Source of the DNA: Siphonodentalium dalli
Lineage: Eukaryota; Mollusca; Scaphopoda; Gadilida; Siphonodentaliidae
DNA: 64,000 nucleotides
Reading direction: 5' to 3'
Assembly (NCBI GenBank): GCA_032622095.1
Contig: CP136064.1
Span: 5,947,512-6,011,511, forward strand
Shown here: positions 13,401-28,400 of the stretch, piece after piece
Numbering within the stretch: the stretch's first letter is position 1
How the letters are laid out: each line of letters opens with the position of its first letter
The notes under the pieces: model-generated
What the model was told of the DNA's origin: nothing
The model's input: only the letters and a program-made list of their open reading frames with translations
Databases searched by the model: none
Translations under genes and position numbers: made by a program

Positions 13401-16400
13401 ATTACTATGACCATGCACCTTCTGTCAAGAGGGAACAGTGCACAGTTTAATATTCGTGAATTAGAAAGTTACAATTGCTTAAGGCTGCGTGAACAATTGC
13501 TCCTGTCTCCTGGGAAGGACTGAGACTTCTGACTCTTCCCCACGGTCCGTGGCCCACTCCATTACGTGAGTGGGTCTTGTCCCCCTGGAATCATACTCCC
13601 TCGGGATATTCCAGGCCTGCTCCACCATCTGCGGACTTTCTGTAAGTGTATAAAACGTTCTCCTCACCGTAAGCAAGGACTCCGCTATGTTCTTGCACAG
13701 GAGAAATCGGATCTCATCGTCCTCTTCGCCGAGAAAAGACAGTATCTTACCTGCGGTTTAATTTCAAGCAGGTAAGATCACGTGGCCATCGTAAATAACG
13801 GAATTTACCTTATTAACCTTGTTTTGCAATAACTAACAAATGTTTTGTATATTATGCTTGCTAATAACTAACAGAATGTCTTGTCTTGCTTATTGTCGAA
13901 CGAGATTCGACTTTGATGGCCGTACGGGTTGCTCATGAATTTACGCGATATTGTCATAGTTGGTTGAGGGCCCATTGGTCCATGGTTTTACATTTTGAGC
14001 AAACGTACCAGTCTTAACTCGGGCAGGAACCATTCGGTCCCCCCTGGTCATGCTGCAAGCCCCGTCTTCTGCAGACCGTGGGAGGCAGGGTACCGTCCTC
14101 CGGAGATTCGGGCAACCAATCCTCCAGGACACAAGCACCCGCGCCTTTGGCGACTGTTCTGGGTGGGGAAGCCTCGTTGTCCCGTGCCGCACAAAGCGCA
14201 CTAGCCAACTGGCCTTCTGACGCTTCCCCACGGCGCCGTGGCCCACTCCATTACGAGGGTCGGTCTTGTCCCCCTGGAAACGTCATCCCAAGTGATACGT
14301 CCAGGCCTGCTCCTCTGCCGTCAGGGGATCCTAGTGGTATGTCATCGACGTTTATGTCAGCGTGTCGGGACCACCTGCATTTGGGAGATTCGGTGGGGGG
14401 CTTTCCCTGGTCAAATGGATCCTTTCAATTTCCCTTTTTTCCGCCATTTTGGCCTTGGGGTGGGAAATAACACCTTAAAATCTAACTGCGAGCGCAATTG
14501 TTCCTCGTTCGAGCCATTCCCAGTGTGGGCTTCCCTCTAGTACCTTACCTCAACCTGATGCAGGCTGTTCTGTTGCTGGCGTCGATCCTGACATGCTTTC
14601 TAGTTTCTATAATTCTCCTGGCGTCTGATGGCTTTGACGACGATGAGCAAGGATCTCGGGCCGACGGTGGTTCCCACTGTCAGTCAAGGATTCTGTCGTT
14701 CCTAGGGAACTCGCTTTGCGTACGGACACGACACGGGTCGATCTCTTGGAAAAAACTTCATCACAGGATATGTGTCAAATCTTGTTACAATGTATTACAC
14801 AAACTTTGCACAACTGTACCAGTCCTTGGGCTGTACCAGTTCGCGCCCCCTGGTCCTGCATCAGCAGACCGTGGCAGGCAGAGTGCCGTTCTCGGAGATT
14901 CGGGCAACCAATCCTCCGGGACAATAGCACCCGAGCCTTTGGAGGCTGTTCTGTGTGAGGAAGACTCGCTGTCGCGTACCGTCTATAGCGCTTTCTATTT
15001 GGGAAGATATAAATAGTAAATACCGCCATCACTCTCATCGCAGGACACGAGAGAAAAGCAGCAGCAGAAGAAGAAGTCTCTACTGCTCGGTTTCTACTAA
15101 TAGCTGGCACGTATGGTATGGCACTGCCTGGGATGTTTATTCCAAAAGACAAGGGGGGAGGTACAAGCTTGAGCAATGCTGGAATCTGAATTTATGAGCT
15201 CTTTCACATAACATATCAAAGCCGATTCATGACTAAATCACATTTACATGAAATCTGTTTGGAAGAGTACATTCCCGTCAAACTGGAATATTAAATTTAT
15301 TGCTCGTTGCCTCCTCCTGGGCTTGCATTCTATTCCATATAGTTCAGTTGAAGGGCTTCTCCTTGGCGGAAAAATAATAATTTTTATATTAAAATTAGTT
15401 TTTCCTCAAGGGAAGCCCGAAACTGAACTATCATAGATCCCTCCCATGGCGGTGCCATTCCCAACCCCGCGACTCGCAAATCTTACTATTAAAAGTCGGA
15501 AATAAAACTGGCTAGATGAATTGTTAAGAGAGCGAGATTTGCACGGGACGCATCCATGCGTGAGCTAATCCGAGCACTGATTGACCGGAGTCGCTGATTG
15601 ACCGGAGTAGGCTAATAAACGGACAATAAATTTTAACCCTCCTGATAACACAAGGCCGAGGATAATAATCCATATAGTTCAGTTTCGGGCTTCCCTTGAG
15701 GAAAAACTAATTTTAATATAAAAATTATATGTTATATTATATCGGATAATAATTATGATAACACGGTGTATCAAGTTGGTATTATTACTGAATTCTGTTA
15801 CATCAAATGCACAGCTGTGTTGGCGGATGTCTTTGATCTTCATGACAGTGTAACCAACTAAGATAATCTGTGTCCAAGGATGTGTAATCAAAGCACGTGC
15901 TGCAGAGGGTCCCCGTGCACAAGCCTTGAAACTCCCGCAGGTTATTATACCCCCACTTTCGAGGAAAATGGGGGGTATACTGGATTGACTGCGTGCGTCC
16001 GTCGCGCTTTCTCCCTCCGTTTGTCCGTCGTGCCGTCCAGACTTAGGACTCCCTCTCCGCATGATGCTAATTGTGGTTCGATCCGACTTTTTTTTTAAAG
16101 TTACGCCTCATTTTCGACTTATTTTGACTTAGAAAATTCTGTCCGACTTAATAACTTTAACAAATATGAACCGATTTCAATAATTTTTGGTATACATGCT
16201 GCTCACAATACCCTCTCTACATGATGCGGCTAGGGATTGGCTCAGACTGTTTTTCGTAATATTACACTTCATGTTCGACTTATTTTGACTTAGAAAATTC
16301 TGTTCGACTTAATAACTTTAACAAATATGAACCAATTTGAATAATTATTTCTGTACAAGCTTCTTGTGACACCATATCGATATTATTAGTCCGAATTTTT

Positions 16401-19400
16401 CTTTAAAGTTAAAAATCTTTTTTGTTGGGTTTACAGATAATGCGGGTTGAATTTGCCACAGTGGGGGTATGCTAGCACTCGAGTGCACACCTCTTGTTTA
16501 ATTATACCCCCACTTTCGAAGAAAATGGGGGGTATACTGGATTGACTGCGTCTGTCCGTCACACTTTCTCCCTCCGTGTGTCCGGATTGACTGCGTCTGT
16601 CCTGTCACACTTTCTCCCTCCGTGTGTCCGTCCGTCCGACCTCATAACTCGAACAACTATGAACCGATTTCAATAATTTTTTGTATGCAATCTCCATAGG
16701 ACCGCATGGTGCTAATTGCGGTGCGGTCCGACTTTCTTTTTTTAAGTTACGCCTTACTTTTCGACATATTTTGACTTAGAAAATTCTGTCCGACTTAATA
16801 ACTTTAACAAATATGAACCGATTTCAATAATTTTTGGTATACATGCTTCTCACAACACCCTCTCTACATGATGCGGCTCAGGGTTGGCTCGGACTGTTTT
16901 TGCTAACATTACACTTCATTTTCGACTTATTTTGACTCAGAAAATTTTGGGATTTTTTTTTGTGGATGCTATCAAGTTAGGATATTTTCCGGAAGTTTCT
17001 TCGAATATGGGTTCGGAACAATGATTTTTACCACAGTTTTGGCTTCCGAATGATAGAAGTTTGGTTTGACTGATGAAACACTCGACAAAAGCCATCTTAG
17101 ATGTTAAGGTTGCGTTTCATTTTCTACCCTTTTTTGGGTTTCTGCAATCATTCGAACAAATATGAACCAATTTGAATATTTTTTTCTGTACAAGCTTCTT
17201 GCGACACCATATCAATATTATTAATCCAAATTTTTCTTTAAAGTTAAAAATCTTTTTTGTTGGGTTTACGATAATGCGGGTTGAATTTGCCACGGTGGGG
17301 GTATGCTAGCACGCGAGTGCACACCTCTTGTTAGATGCTGATGCAATAGCCCTGAATCTTGTTGATTGCAAATAGCATATCCTCCTGGCAAGTTGTGCTC
17401 ACATGCCGGTATTTATACATATTTATCCTACTATAAATTACTTTATTAAACATATGTACATATCTGTATATTATATTTATGAGCCTATATAGTGGCCAGA
17501 AAGAGATCATGAGATAACTTTAAATAAGCTTCAATAAGTCGGGGTAAGTGAAATATGCTGACTGAGCCATGTGCTGCTATAAATGTTAATATACATGTAT
17601 ATTGATGTACCCTTATATTCCTGAATGGTATATTACGCTGGATATAATAGGAACCACCCCAAGTTTCTTTTAAAACTCCACAGGTTAGCGCATTGCAGTA
17701 CGGAAATCGCCAAGGTTTTCTGATTTCACGAACGTTCATAGCAACAATTTTCTTCAAATTGACAGTTTCTTAATTTAAACTTATATGAGAAAAATGTGAG
17801 ACGGAATTTCGTATTTCTTTAACTTGATTATTCTGGTATTAATAAAATATTATGTCTTCACTATTGTTCAGTGAAATAAATAAAATTTTACAGGTCAGAA
17901 GTGCTCATAAAAAAATTCACAGTATCTGAATAAAATTTGCCGCATTGGTCTAAGGTGATGTTATATTCTTATACATGTAGCTAGTTCTCGATGTACTTTT
18001 CAGATAAAATCTCATTTGTGGATCTTCGTTAACTGTTTGATCGAGAACCCATCATTTGATTCTCAGACGAAGGAAAACATGACCTTACAGATGAAAAGTT
18101 TTGGATCCAAGTGTCCGCTCACTGAGAAATTCATCACGCAGGTAAGTGTGACAAATAGCGGGCTTCTTGAACTATTTTGAATAAAACAATATATGAAATG
18201 GCTGCATATACAATGTTTTTTCTTTATATTATAAAGCCTTAGTAATTATGTAGTTTGCAGCCCTTAACCCTTTACCCAACAGAACGGCCCTGTGCCAATG
18301 CATTCTCTTATATATGTGAGTCGACCATAGGTCGCCTCGCATATATAAGAGAATGCATTGGCTTAACACATTAAAAATTATAAAATTGTTAAAGAATGTA
18401 AGAAAAAATGGTAAAAAGTGTTAAAAAAAAAGAAGATATTTTTTAGGCCAATGCATTCTCTTATATATGCGAGGCGACCTATGGTCGACTCGCATATATA
18501 AGAGAATGCATTGGCACAGGGCATAACTGTAACCATCACAATGTGGTCAATGAACCGGTTCCAATGATATCCATATTTGTATGGTTTTATCGAGACAGAC
18601 CCAAGATAATTTAGGCTGTTGCAGCTTTATTTGGCCGTTTTTGGCCGGTTTGTTGGGTAAAGGGTTAAGTCTGTAAATAGTGTGTCTGACATTTGCAGAA
18701 TGAGGTCCCCAGAGGGTTTATTTTGTGGTGTCACTAAATTCTTCCTCTGTCAGACACTCTATTATCACCATGCTTTGATTTTCAGTTCTGAGTTATGATT
18801 TTCTGCTTTAAATATGGAAATAAGAATAAAAAGTTGTCTTCTATTTGTTTTCAGTAGAAGTTAGAACACATTTGTATATTCGACTTAACTAATAATTGTT
18901 TTCGTCATTTTAGGTGAACAAATGTGGAATCGTAGAAAGCATTCTTTCGTGGATGAAATTCAAAGCTCAAGCTCAACTCAATAAGAAATGTCACAGCTCA
19001 AAACACTCTAAACTCAAAGGCGTTCCGAAGCTAGATGATGCGAACGACGCGGGAACGAAGAACTCAAGTCTGTGTACACTCATCCTGACTGAAGGAGACT
19101 CGGCCAAAACGTTAGCTGTGTCTGGTCTCTCCATCGTCGGTCGTGATCGCTTCGGGGTGTTCCCACTCAGGGGAAAAGTCCTCAACGTCCGAGAAGCTTC
19201 TCACAAATCAGTATGTTCTTATTACTAGTATTACTTGAAGAAAATGGGGGTCATACTGGATTAACTGTCTGTCCATTTGTCCATCCTGCTGGCCGTCTAT
19301 TTGTACGGCTTGATAACTCAAACAAATATGAACCAATTTCAATAATTTTTGGTACACAAGTTGCTTGCCACAATATCTCAAATCAGTTAACAAACCTGGT

Positions 19401-22400
19401 TTATCGTGATTTTTTTGCTTGAGTTATAAACCTTGATAATTTTTCACAGTTTTGGTCTGTTTGTATTGATAACTCAATCAAATATGAGCCGATTTCAATA
19501 ATTTTGGATGTGAAGTTGCTTGCTGCAATATCTCAAATTGGTGAGCAATCCAGGTTTGTCTCGATTTGTTACCTGAGTTACAGCCCTTCGTTTGTCAATT
19601 TTTCTCCAATTTGTTTCTCTCCGGCTTGATAACTCCAACATATATGAACAAATTTCAATAATTTTTGGTATGCAAGTTGCTTGCGGATGATCACTTCAGT
19701 ACATACCTGGGTTCCCACCTGTCCATGTTTTAATTTGCACCATGGGGGTATGCCAGCACCAGCAGTGCAACCCCTTGTTATTTATATGACTTGGCTAATA
19801 CGTTAGCGATGTTTGGTCTCTCCATCATGGGCCATGATCGCTTCTAGTGTTCCCACTCAGGGGAAAAATCCTTAACGTCCGAGAAGCTTTTCAGAAATCG
19901 GTACTATCTTATTGTTATATGACTTGGCTAATACCTTATCCATGTCTGGATTTGGTTACATTATTTTCTGCATGAGTTATTATAATCCTTTTTGAAAGTA
20001 TTTTTCCATATACAATTTTGTTTTTAGACAACAAATTTACTTGAATTGGCATTTCGATTTGTAACTTGGTTGTTCATAAAGTGTAATTTAATATTCAACC
20101 TTTATTTTCATCTCTATTTAACAGATTGTGGACAATGCGGAGATTAACAACATTATCAAAATAATGGGTCTGCAATTCAAAGAGAAATATGAGACGATAG
20201 ACGACGTAAAGAAGCTGAGATACGGGAAAATCATGATAATGACCGATCAAGATCAGGACGGCTCACATATTAAAGGACTCCTCATAAACTTCTTACATCA
20301 TTTCTGGCCGAATCTACTCAAACTTAATGTCATCCAAGAATTCATTACACCAATTGTTAAGGTACCATCACTTTTAATTTTGAAGACCGCTTTTGTGCAT
20401 TTTGGTGACATAAATTTTGTGGCTACCATTTTCAGTGTGTAATTAAAACCAGTTTTGAAGGATTGTGGCAGGAATCCTAAATAATCATGCTTTAGATTGA
20501 TTTATTCATTTGTTTGTTTGAACATATTTATGGTGACCCCTCATATATACCTGGAATATAACACATAATTTTATGTACAATGGTGTGGGTGCACAGTGGA
20601 TCAGAGCGCAAGTTACCAAACTTAGTGAGGCTCCTCTCCCCTGGAATTCAGCTGCTGATGAGTAAAATCGATGATGTTGCAGGAAAAAATTTGATGAGAG
20701 CATTTGTTTGTTATTTGTATGGGGGAAGGTGTCCCGGGTTATCGGGGCGGTTACATGTAGGGGCACCATCTCCCAATCAAATCATGTTGTTGTTTAGTGG
20801 CTGTGGCAGTGGGCGAAGTCTCACATCGATGGGAACAGTGATTACTAAAATGATAGTACAGTCTTAAATAATCGGCTTCACCTATTCAAGGATTTGCTGT
20901 TGTGCAATATGACTAAAAGGATATCTTTTTAACGGTGATGGTCACTCTTTATGCTCATCTAGTTAGTTATTCAGTTTTCTAACACTGGGTTTCTAATTTA
21001 ACTCTACTCATTATGTGGTCATATACCTTAACACTTCCATGACTGGAGCTTCCTGAAATTTTGCAAAAAACTCTGTGAAAATGCATTCTCTTATATATGC
21101 AAGTTTTCAATAGGGAGCCTCGATTATTTGAAAGAATATATTGGCCTAACAATATTTGCCCTGCTATTGTAAGTCAGTGCATTCCTCCTATGGGAGACTC
21201 GCATATATTAGAGATAGATTAGCATATGGTCTTTAATGCTGCACCAGTGCAGCTCCTGTCATGAAAGGGTTCAGTATTTGAAATCAAACTTGGGTCAAAA
21301 CTCTCGCATAATACCAATATTACATTAACCCTTTACCCAACAAAACCGGCCAAATAAAGCTTCAACAGCCTAAAATATCTTCGGTCTGTCTCAATAGAAC
21401 CATACAAATATGGATATCATTGGAACCGGCTCCTTGACCACATTGTGATAGTTACAGTTATGCCCTGTGCCAATGCATTCTCTTATATATGCGAGTCGAC
21501 CATAGGTCGCCTCGCATATATAAGAGAATGCATTGGCCTAAAAAAAAACTTTTTTTACCATTTTTTCTTACATTCTTTAACAATTTTATAATTTTTAATG
21601 TGTTAAGCCAATGCATTCTCTTATATATGCGAGTCGACCATATATAAGAGAATGCATTGGCACAGGGCCCTTCTGTTGGGTAAAGGGTTAAAATAGCTCT
21701 AAATGTTCAGGAAATAAATGGCGTATCAATCGCTTGTCCCAGCAAGCTAATACCAAAATGGTATTTGCTTTTCATATTAGTCTTCATTGAATTGCTACCG
21801 ATGATGTAAATGAAGTCATCTACTTTTAAGATGGTTTGTCTGATATCTTATGGGTATGAATGTTACATACATGTTATCGCTGCAGTGAATTGATCTGGGG
21901 TGAAGTATCACGTCGAGTTGAAGAGGTCAGATCGCTGGATCAAACGAGCCGCCGCAGGCGTCGAGTTTGATCCAGCGATCTGACCTCTTTAACGAGACGT
22001 GATGCGAAGCCCAGATCAATTCACTGCAGCGATAACAGGTTTATTATATGACATGCTTTTTATTTAAAAAGCACAATTTCTCTCATTAATTATGAAATTA
22101 AACCAATTCACACGCTCGCTAGTATCAAAAATAAAGAAAGAACTGTCATGCGCAGTATGCGAGATGAGGAAGGGTGGTATGACATCGGATCAAACTGCAG
22201 CTGATCCGATGGCCAGGAAATGATCGCTATACAATAGCGGTATTGGGGAAAGAAAAACGATAGTCATATAATAAAGAGCGATATCGAGCTTCGTGTAGTG
22301 TTTTATCTATGAGCCAGAGAAGAGTCAACCAGTTAGCGATCAGCGGATTCGTTTTCGTTTATATTCAATTTGGCAAGACAATCGCCTGAAAGAAATAATT

Positions 22401-25400
22401 GTAAATTGAAATAACAAAACCGCATATAATAAAAAGGAAACCTACTGCTTTTGACTGAACACGAGTATCATCATTCGTGGGTACAAGCAAATATTGATTT
22501 TCCACTCGCGGCAAGCCGGTATTTGCTTGTACCCACTCATATGATAATTCTCGTATTCAATCAAAGCTGCAGATATCCTCTATTTGGTAGCTTTAGGTTT
22601 AAAGTTATGATTACCTTTTTGTAAATCTTAATATAAATCATAAAGTAGATGTAATTATTTTGATCAGTATTAAATGTCAGAAGACCAAAATATCTAAATC
22701 GGCATTATCTTGTACCCACTCATGATAATTCTCATATTCAGTCAAGATCCGTAGGTATGATCTATATAAAATGTGATTGTATCCATTGTAATCTCAGGTA
22801 TCCAAAACTAAAGCCGAGAGGTCGTTCTTCAGTTTACCAGAATTCGAAGAGTGGAAAAAGGAGACACCAAACTGGCATACATGGAAGATAAAGTACTACA
22901 AAGGTGAAATGTTATATTTATTATATATAGAAAAAAACACTAGATATCCTCTATATATCTGTAATTAATCAAATGTAGGGTTCACTGGTGACCAGTATCG
23001 GAGACAGTTGGTCCTATTCAGGGTCTATCTCTCCCATCCCATATTTCCCCACATCAACATTCTCCTACTGATCACCAGATTGATGCCTCCATCATCTTGT
23101 ATATTGCCCAGGAAATAATAAACAAAGATAAATTTATTTGTCAGCTAATGCTTACCACTAGTCAACTCAACTCCCGGAAAACAAATTTTCTTCAAAGATA
23201 CACACATCGACAATCACTGCCTTATTCTGAGAGGTATGCAAGTCTGAGTTAAGTGTACCTGTCATTTACAGAATGAGGTCACCAGAGGGTGAATTTAGTG
23301 ATGCTATCCCACACAGCGGGCTAGCATTATCAAATTCACCCTTTTGGGACCTCATTCTACATGGCCTCATCTGCTATGGGAGACTTAGACTCAGAATGAA
23401 GTTTCCAAATGGTGAATATTGTGATGTACACCCATTGGGAACCTCGATTATGCAATGTGTCACCTGCCAATTTGGGGATATAGAGAAACTAAACTAAAAA
23501 ATTAATAGAATCTATGTGAAGAAGTTTCTATAGAAATTTGATAATAAAGAAACTTTCCAGAATGAAGTCCCCAGAGGGTGAATTTGGTGATGCTGGACCA
23601 CTATGTGTGATAGTGTCACTAAATTCACCCTCTGGGGACCTCATTCTGCAGATGACAGACACATTATTCTCAGGCCTGGTGGTATGAAAATTGACACTGC
23701 TAAAAGGCATGCGTTTGATTCTGCCTGATTACCAGGGTTTATCAGGTCAGGCACATCCTGTATTCCACTATTATAGTGATATTCCACTATTATAGTGGTA
23801 TTTGACTATAACAAATTCATGTTTCCTTTATTTGCGTAGGGAATAGAAGACGGCGCATACCAGTGCAAACAATATCGTAGCGAATGAACAGTCTTCCAAC
23901 AAAATTTGTTGTGCGATCTTTTGCGCCAGCTTTGATATTCAATAATATTATAATATTACCAATATATGCCTTTCTAAATGACAATAGCAGGATGACTCAA
24001 TCATTCCTTCATAACATTTCAACTAAGTGCATGCTATTTGAGTTGCTTATCATGTGCCGTCATGATTATTCATTCTCCTGGACAAAATATATGTATGATA
24101 CCGAATTAGTGCGACCTGATTTTGAATAATATTTGTGTGAAATGTTTTTGGATTATCCCTCTTTTATCAAATTAACAAAACGGTAATGGTCATATACCAC
24201 TATAATGGTGGAATTCAGGATGTGCCTGACCTGATAATAGCGTCACTAAATTAACCCTCTGGGGACCTCATTCTGCAAATGTCAGACACACTATATCCAG
24301 ACTTGATCAGTAATGTAAGACATCCATCTTAAAACTCACTGATAAAGTTTAAAGTTTAACCCACAGGGAGCCTCGCACAGATGGAAGCATGCACTACAGA
24401 GTGTCGTCTGCTCCAGTCTATTTGGGGCTCTCCATGGGTTAGACACAAATTACAGACACACTACATCCAGGCTTGACAGTGAGGGAGGTGAACATTATTG
24501 CACTAGTTTGTTATGATATGTGGTCATATATCACTATAATAGTGGAATTCAGGATGTGCCTGACCTGGTCATATATCACTATAATAGTGGAATTCAGGAT
24601 GTGCCTGACCTGGTCATATATCACTATAATAGTGGAATTCAGGATGTGCCTGACCTGGTCAGATATCACTATAATAGTGGAATTCAGGATGTGCCTGACC
24701 TGGTCATATATCACTATAATAGTGGAATTCAGGATGTGCCTGACCTGGTCATATATCACTATAATAGTGGAATTCAGGATGTGCCTGACCTGGTCATATA
24801 TCACTATAATAGTGGAATTCAGGATGTGCCTGACCTGGTCATATATCACTATAATAGTGGAATTCAGGATGTGCCTGACCTGTTTATACAGGTGCTTGAA
24901 AACATTGAAAGTACTTGAATTTGACTTCAGTCGTGGAAACCCTTGAAAAAACATGGTTTTTGTGTAGAGTCCTTGAAAAGTTATTGAATAGTAGCAATGA
25001 GATGTTTAACTTTGATGCATGGCCCATAGTAACAATGAGATGTTTAACTTTGATGCGTGCCGTTTGTTTACTAACACTAGTAAATTGGATAAAAATTATC
25101 TTTTTACACTCAATTAATATTTGCAGTGAACATTAATGAAAAATGCTTACAACACACAGTGAATGAATATTGTGTAAGTTAAGTTGGAAATGCTTACAAC
25201 ACATACAGTGAATGAATATTGTGTAAGTTAAGTCGCAAATTTCAACAATCTGCATAATGAATTCAATGAAAGTCTTTGGTGTAAACAAAATGAATATAGC
25301 ATATTTCTCGATATTAACAGTTGGGAATTCCACTGTTATATAAATAGATGACATTGTTCGTGTTGTGTGGCATGTTTCTGGAAATGGGGCGTTTGAATTG

Positions 25401-28400
25401 ACACAATTTCCTGGGCATATTTTTCATTATTTGGCATACTTTGTGTACATTATATATATTGTTGAGTGAGGTCCTTGAAAATGCTTGTAGAATCCTTGAA
25501 AAGTCCTTGACTTTGATCATGATCAAGTTGTATGAACCCTGCATTGTTATCCTGATTTGTACCAATCATAGACCAGATGTTATCTGGTGAAGCTTGCTAA
25601 GTAATACATGGTACATGTATGTAACAATATTTATTTTTAGTCATAGAAATTAATTAAACATTTTACCAGTTTCATCTGCTGTTGGTGGTGGTACGAATAA
25701 TATCCAGTACACTTATTTAATTTGCACATTTAATATATCTACAATATTATATTTATAATTTTATTCAGTGCCATTGAAAACATTTTTACATTAACTAATT
25801 AAACCGTTTGCCATAACAATCTCAATACAATTTGGAATTAATATTTCTATTGATCAAGGGCTTCATAAGGGGGTTCTATGATGTCTTTCAATCCAGAAAG
25901 TTAATGGCTGTGCTTCAATCTACATTACTAACCAGCTGTTCTCTCTCATCTATATTTCCTCAGGTTTGGGTGTGAGTACAGTATACTAACCATCACTCTT
26001 TCATCTCTATTTCTTCAGGTTTGGGTACGAGTACAGCAAAAGAAGCCAAGGAGTATTTCTCAGATATGGATCGACACAAGATACCATTCAAATATGCCGG
26101 ATCAGAAGATGATTCGTCCATAAATCTTGTTAGTTTATATTTACATCAGGCAAATTTGAGGCTAATGACCGTTCAGTTCACCTGGAGGTTACCTATTATG
26201 AAAATTCCACGAGAGAAAAAGAGCTGACAAAAACTGGTTGGGCGACACCAATTTTTAAGTCTGGTTTATGAACACCTCCTACAACTTTTTTTCCATTTCA
26301 TGAAAAAAAATAAAACTGTTTTCTCCCAAATTTTTTTACACGCGTACTGATTTTCATGTTCTGTCGCATCCGGTTCTGCTTATGATCATTTATAGATCCA
26401 TAATTTCATGTATTTCATGACAAGAAATGTCTTGTTTGGTTCAGAATTTCATTAAAAAAAATTTTTTCACAATTTTTGTACAATTTATGTAAAATTCCAC
26501 GATTTTCTTGATATAAATTGGGGTCACAATTTTTTTTATTTTTTATTTTTTTCCCTCCTGCACATACTTTTTTTCTCCCCACATGTTCGTAAACCAGACT
26601 TAAAAATTGGTGTCGCCTTGCCTGGAAATTGTTTGTTAGGGTTTTGCTATAACCTATTTATTAGCTCAATCATTACTCAATCAAATGCACCATATTCAAA
26701 GAATAACCATTGCTCATTATTACTGAATAATACAACACCATGCTGAAGAAATTTATTTATGATGAATAAATGATGAATGATAAATTTATGATGAATTTGG
26801 AAAAAGTTGTTTGTTAAATCAAACTCATAAAGCCATGACAAGTTTAAACAAGTTATCTTTTACTATTGTCGATATTGGAAACCATAATTGTAATGTTTCT
26901 TAATGTTGATGTAAAACAAGTTATCTTTTACTATTGTCGATATTGGAAACCATAATTGTAATGTTTCTTAATATTGATGTAAAACAAGTTATCTTTTACT
27001 ATTGTCGATATTGGAAACCATAATTGTAATGTTTCTTAATGTTGATGTAAAACAAGTTATCTTTTACCATTGTCGATATTGGAAACCATAATTGTAATGT
27101 TTCTTAATGTTGATGTAAAACAAGTTATCTTTTACCATTGTCGATATTGGAAACCATAATTGTAATGTTTCTTAATGTTGATGTAAAACAAGTTATCTTT
27201 TACCATTGTCGATATTGGAAACCATAATTGTAATGTTTCTTAATGTTGATGTAAAACAAGTTATCTTTTACCATTGTCGATATTGGAAACCATAATTGTA
27301 ATGTTTCTTAATGTTGATGTAAAACAAGTTATCTTTTACTATTGCCGATATTTGAACCATAATTGTAATGTTTCTTAATGTTGATGTAAAACATGACTCA
27401 ACATATTTTGTCCAATTTTCATTTAAAGGCCTTCAGCAAGAAAAAGATCGAAGAAAGAAAAGAATGGTTGACAAATTGGATGGAAGAACGGAAGAGAAGA
27501 GCAGAGATGGGGCTTCCTGAGGTAACTAAGTCCGTTAATTAATTTCCTTGAGAAATTTCGAGTTTTTATTATGGAGAAAAGCTTGCTCTTTTGTGTTCAT
27601 GCACATGAACGGATCATACTGAGCAAGTGTCTCTGATATATATACTGTTCTATAATCTGAAAGTTGATCATTTCCACCCTGTACTATTATTATAAGGAAT
27701 TATTACACTCCTATGTGCATTTCCATTGAAAACGCCATTAATTAAAAATGAAAATGTCACTAGTGAATTATGTCATTTCTCGTGATGTTATTGACGTTAC
27801 ATCGCTTAATGATCTAGACTGAATTTTCGATGGTCGATCTTTCTCCACATCGGGACTTTCTTGCATTAATCCTGGGTGTTTTAATCAAATATAGCGAATC
27901 AAATTGATGCAGAAGTGTAATAAATAGAGTTATCAATTAGTTCCGAGAATTGCATTAAATAATGCACTCGAGCAAGAGACATTTAATGTAATAAACTTGA
28001 GTGCATTAGCGCACTCGTTTCTTACCAATGTCTCTCGCCTCTCCTGAATTATTTAATGTAATTCTCGGAACCAATTGATAACTCTCTATTTATTTACTTT
28101 CACCTTAGTTATACAGAGTTGGATAAGATACATTACTATTCTTATATGTTGACTATTTTCCGCAGGTTTATCAGAAATTAATTTGGTCTGAATGAAGTTT
28201 TCATAAGAACTTTCAAAGAATTCACCATAAAATGCCCTGTATTAACCTATTGATGTTATTTTTCTGCAGCTGTACTTGTACGGTAAAGAAACGACGAAGA
28301 TCTCCTACAACGAATTCATCAACAGAGAATTAATTTTGTTCAGCAACATGGACAATGTGCGATCCATTCCGAGTCTTGTCGATGGTTTCAAGCCAGGTCA

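Larger units (their letters stand above)
10210..15692. mobile_element. 5.5-kb element with about 195-bp terminal inverted repeats
   Basis: The segment 10210-10405 (including CCTTGTGTTATCAGGAGGG and GGATTAGCTCACGCATGGAT) is found nearly perfectly inverted at 15497-15692. The interior has no recognisable transposase. It holds degenerate repeats at 12.3-13.0 kb and a more GC-rich section at 13.5-15.0 kb. The exact outer left end (CCGCCAAGGAGAAGCCC) also appears inverted at 15340-15366, so the right end is compound. It looks non-autonomous or eroded. Confidence 0.82.

Noticed and set aside
10145-15436. Numerous 60-172-codon frames as possible transposon proteins
   Set aside because: None shows a recognisable transposase, reverse transcriptase or integrase motif, and several overlap on opposite strands over duplicated GC-rich sequence.
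18914-18916. GTG as an alternative translation start
   Set aside because: It is the first codon after the exon 7 acceptor, in frame with exon 6; no initiation is needed.
24473-24954. Open frames of 130-157 codons on both strands over a 45-bp repeat
   Set aside because: They exist because a 45-bp unit without stops stays open in several frames. No start context, no homology, and they lie in an intron.
25961-25990. Upstream acceptor copy as the real start of exon 10
   Set aside because: It gives a stop after about eight codons and no donor. The copy at 26019 continues the conserved GLGTSTAKEAKEYF.
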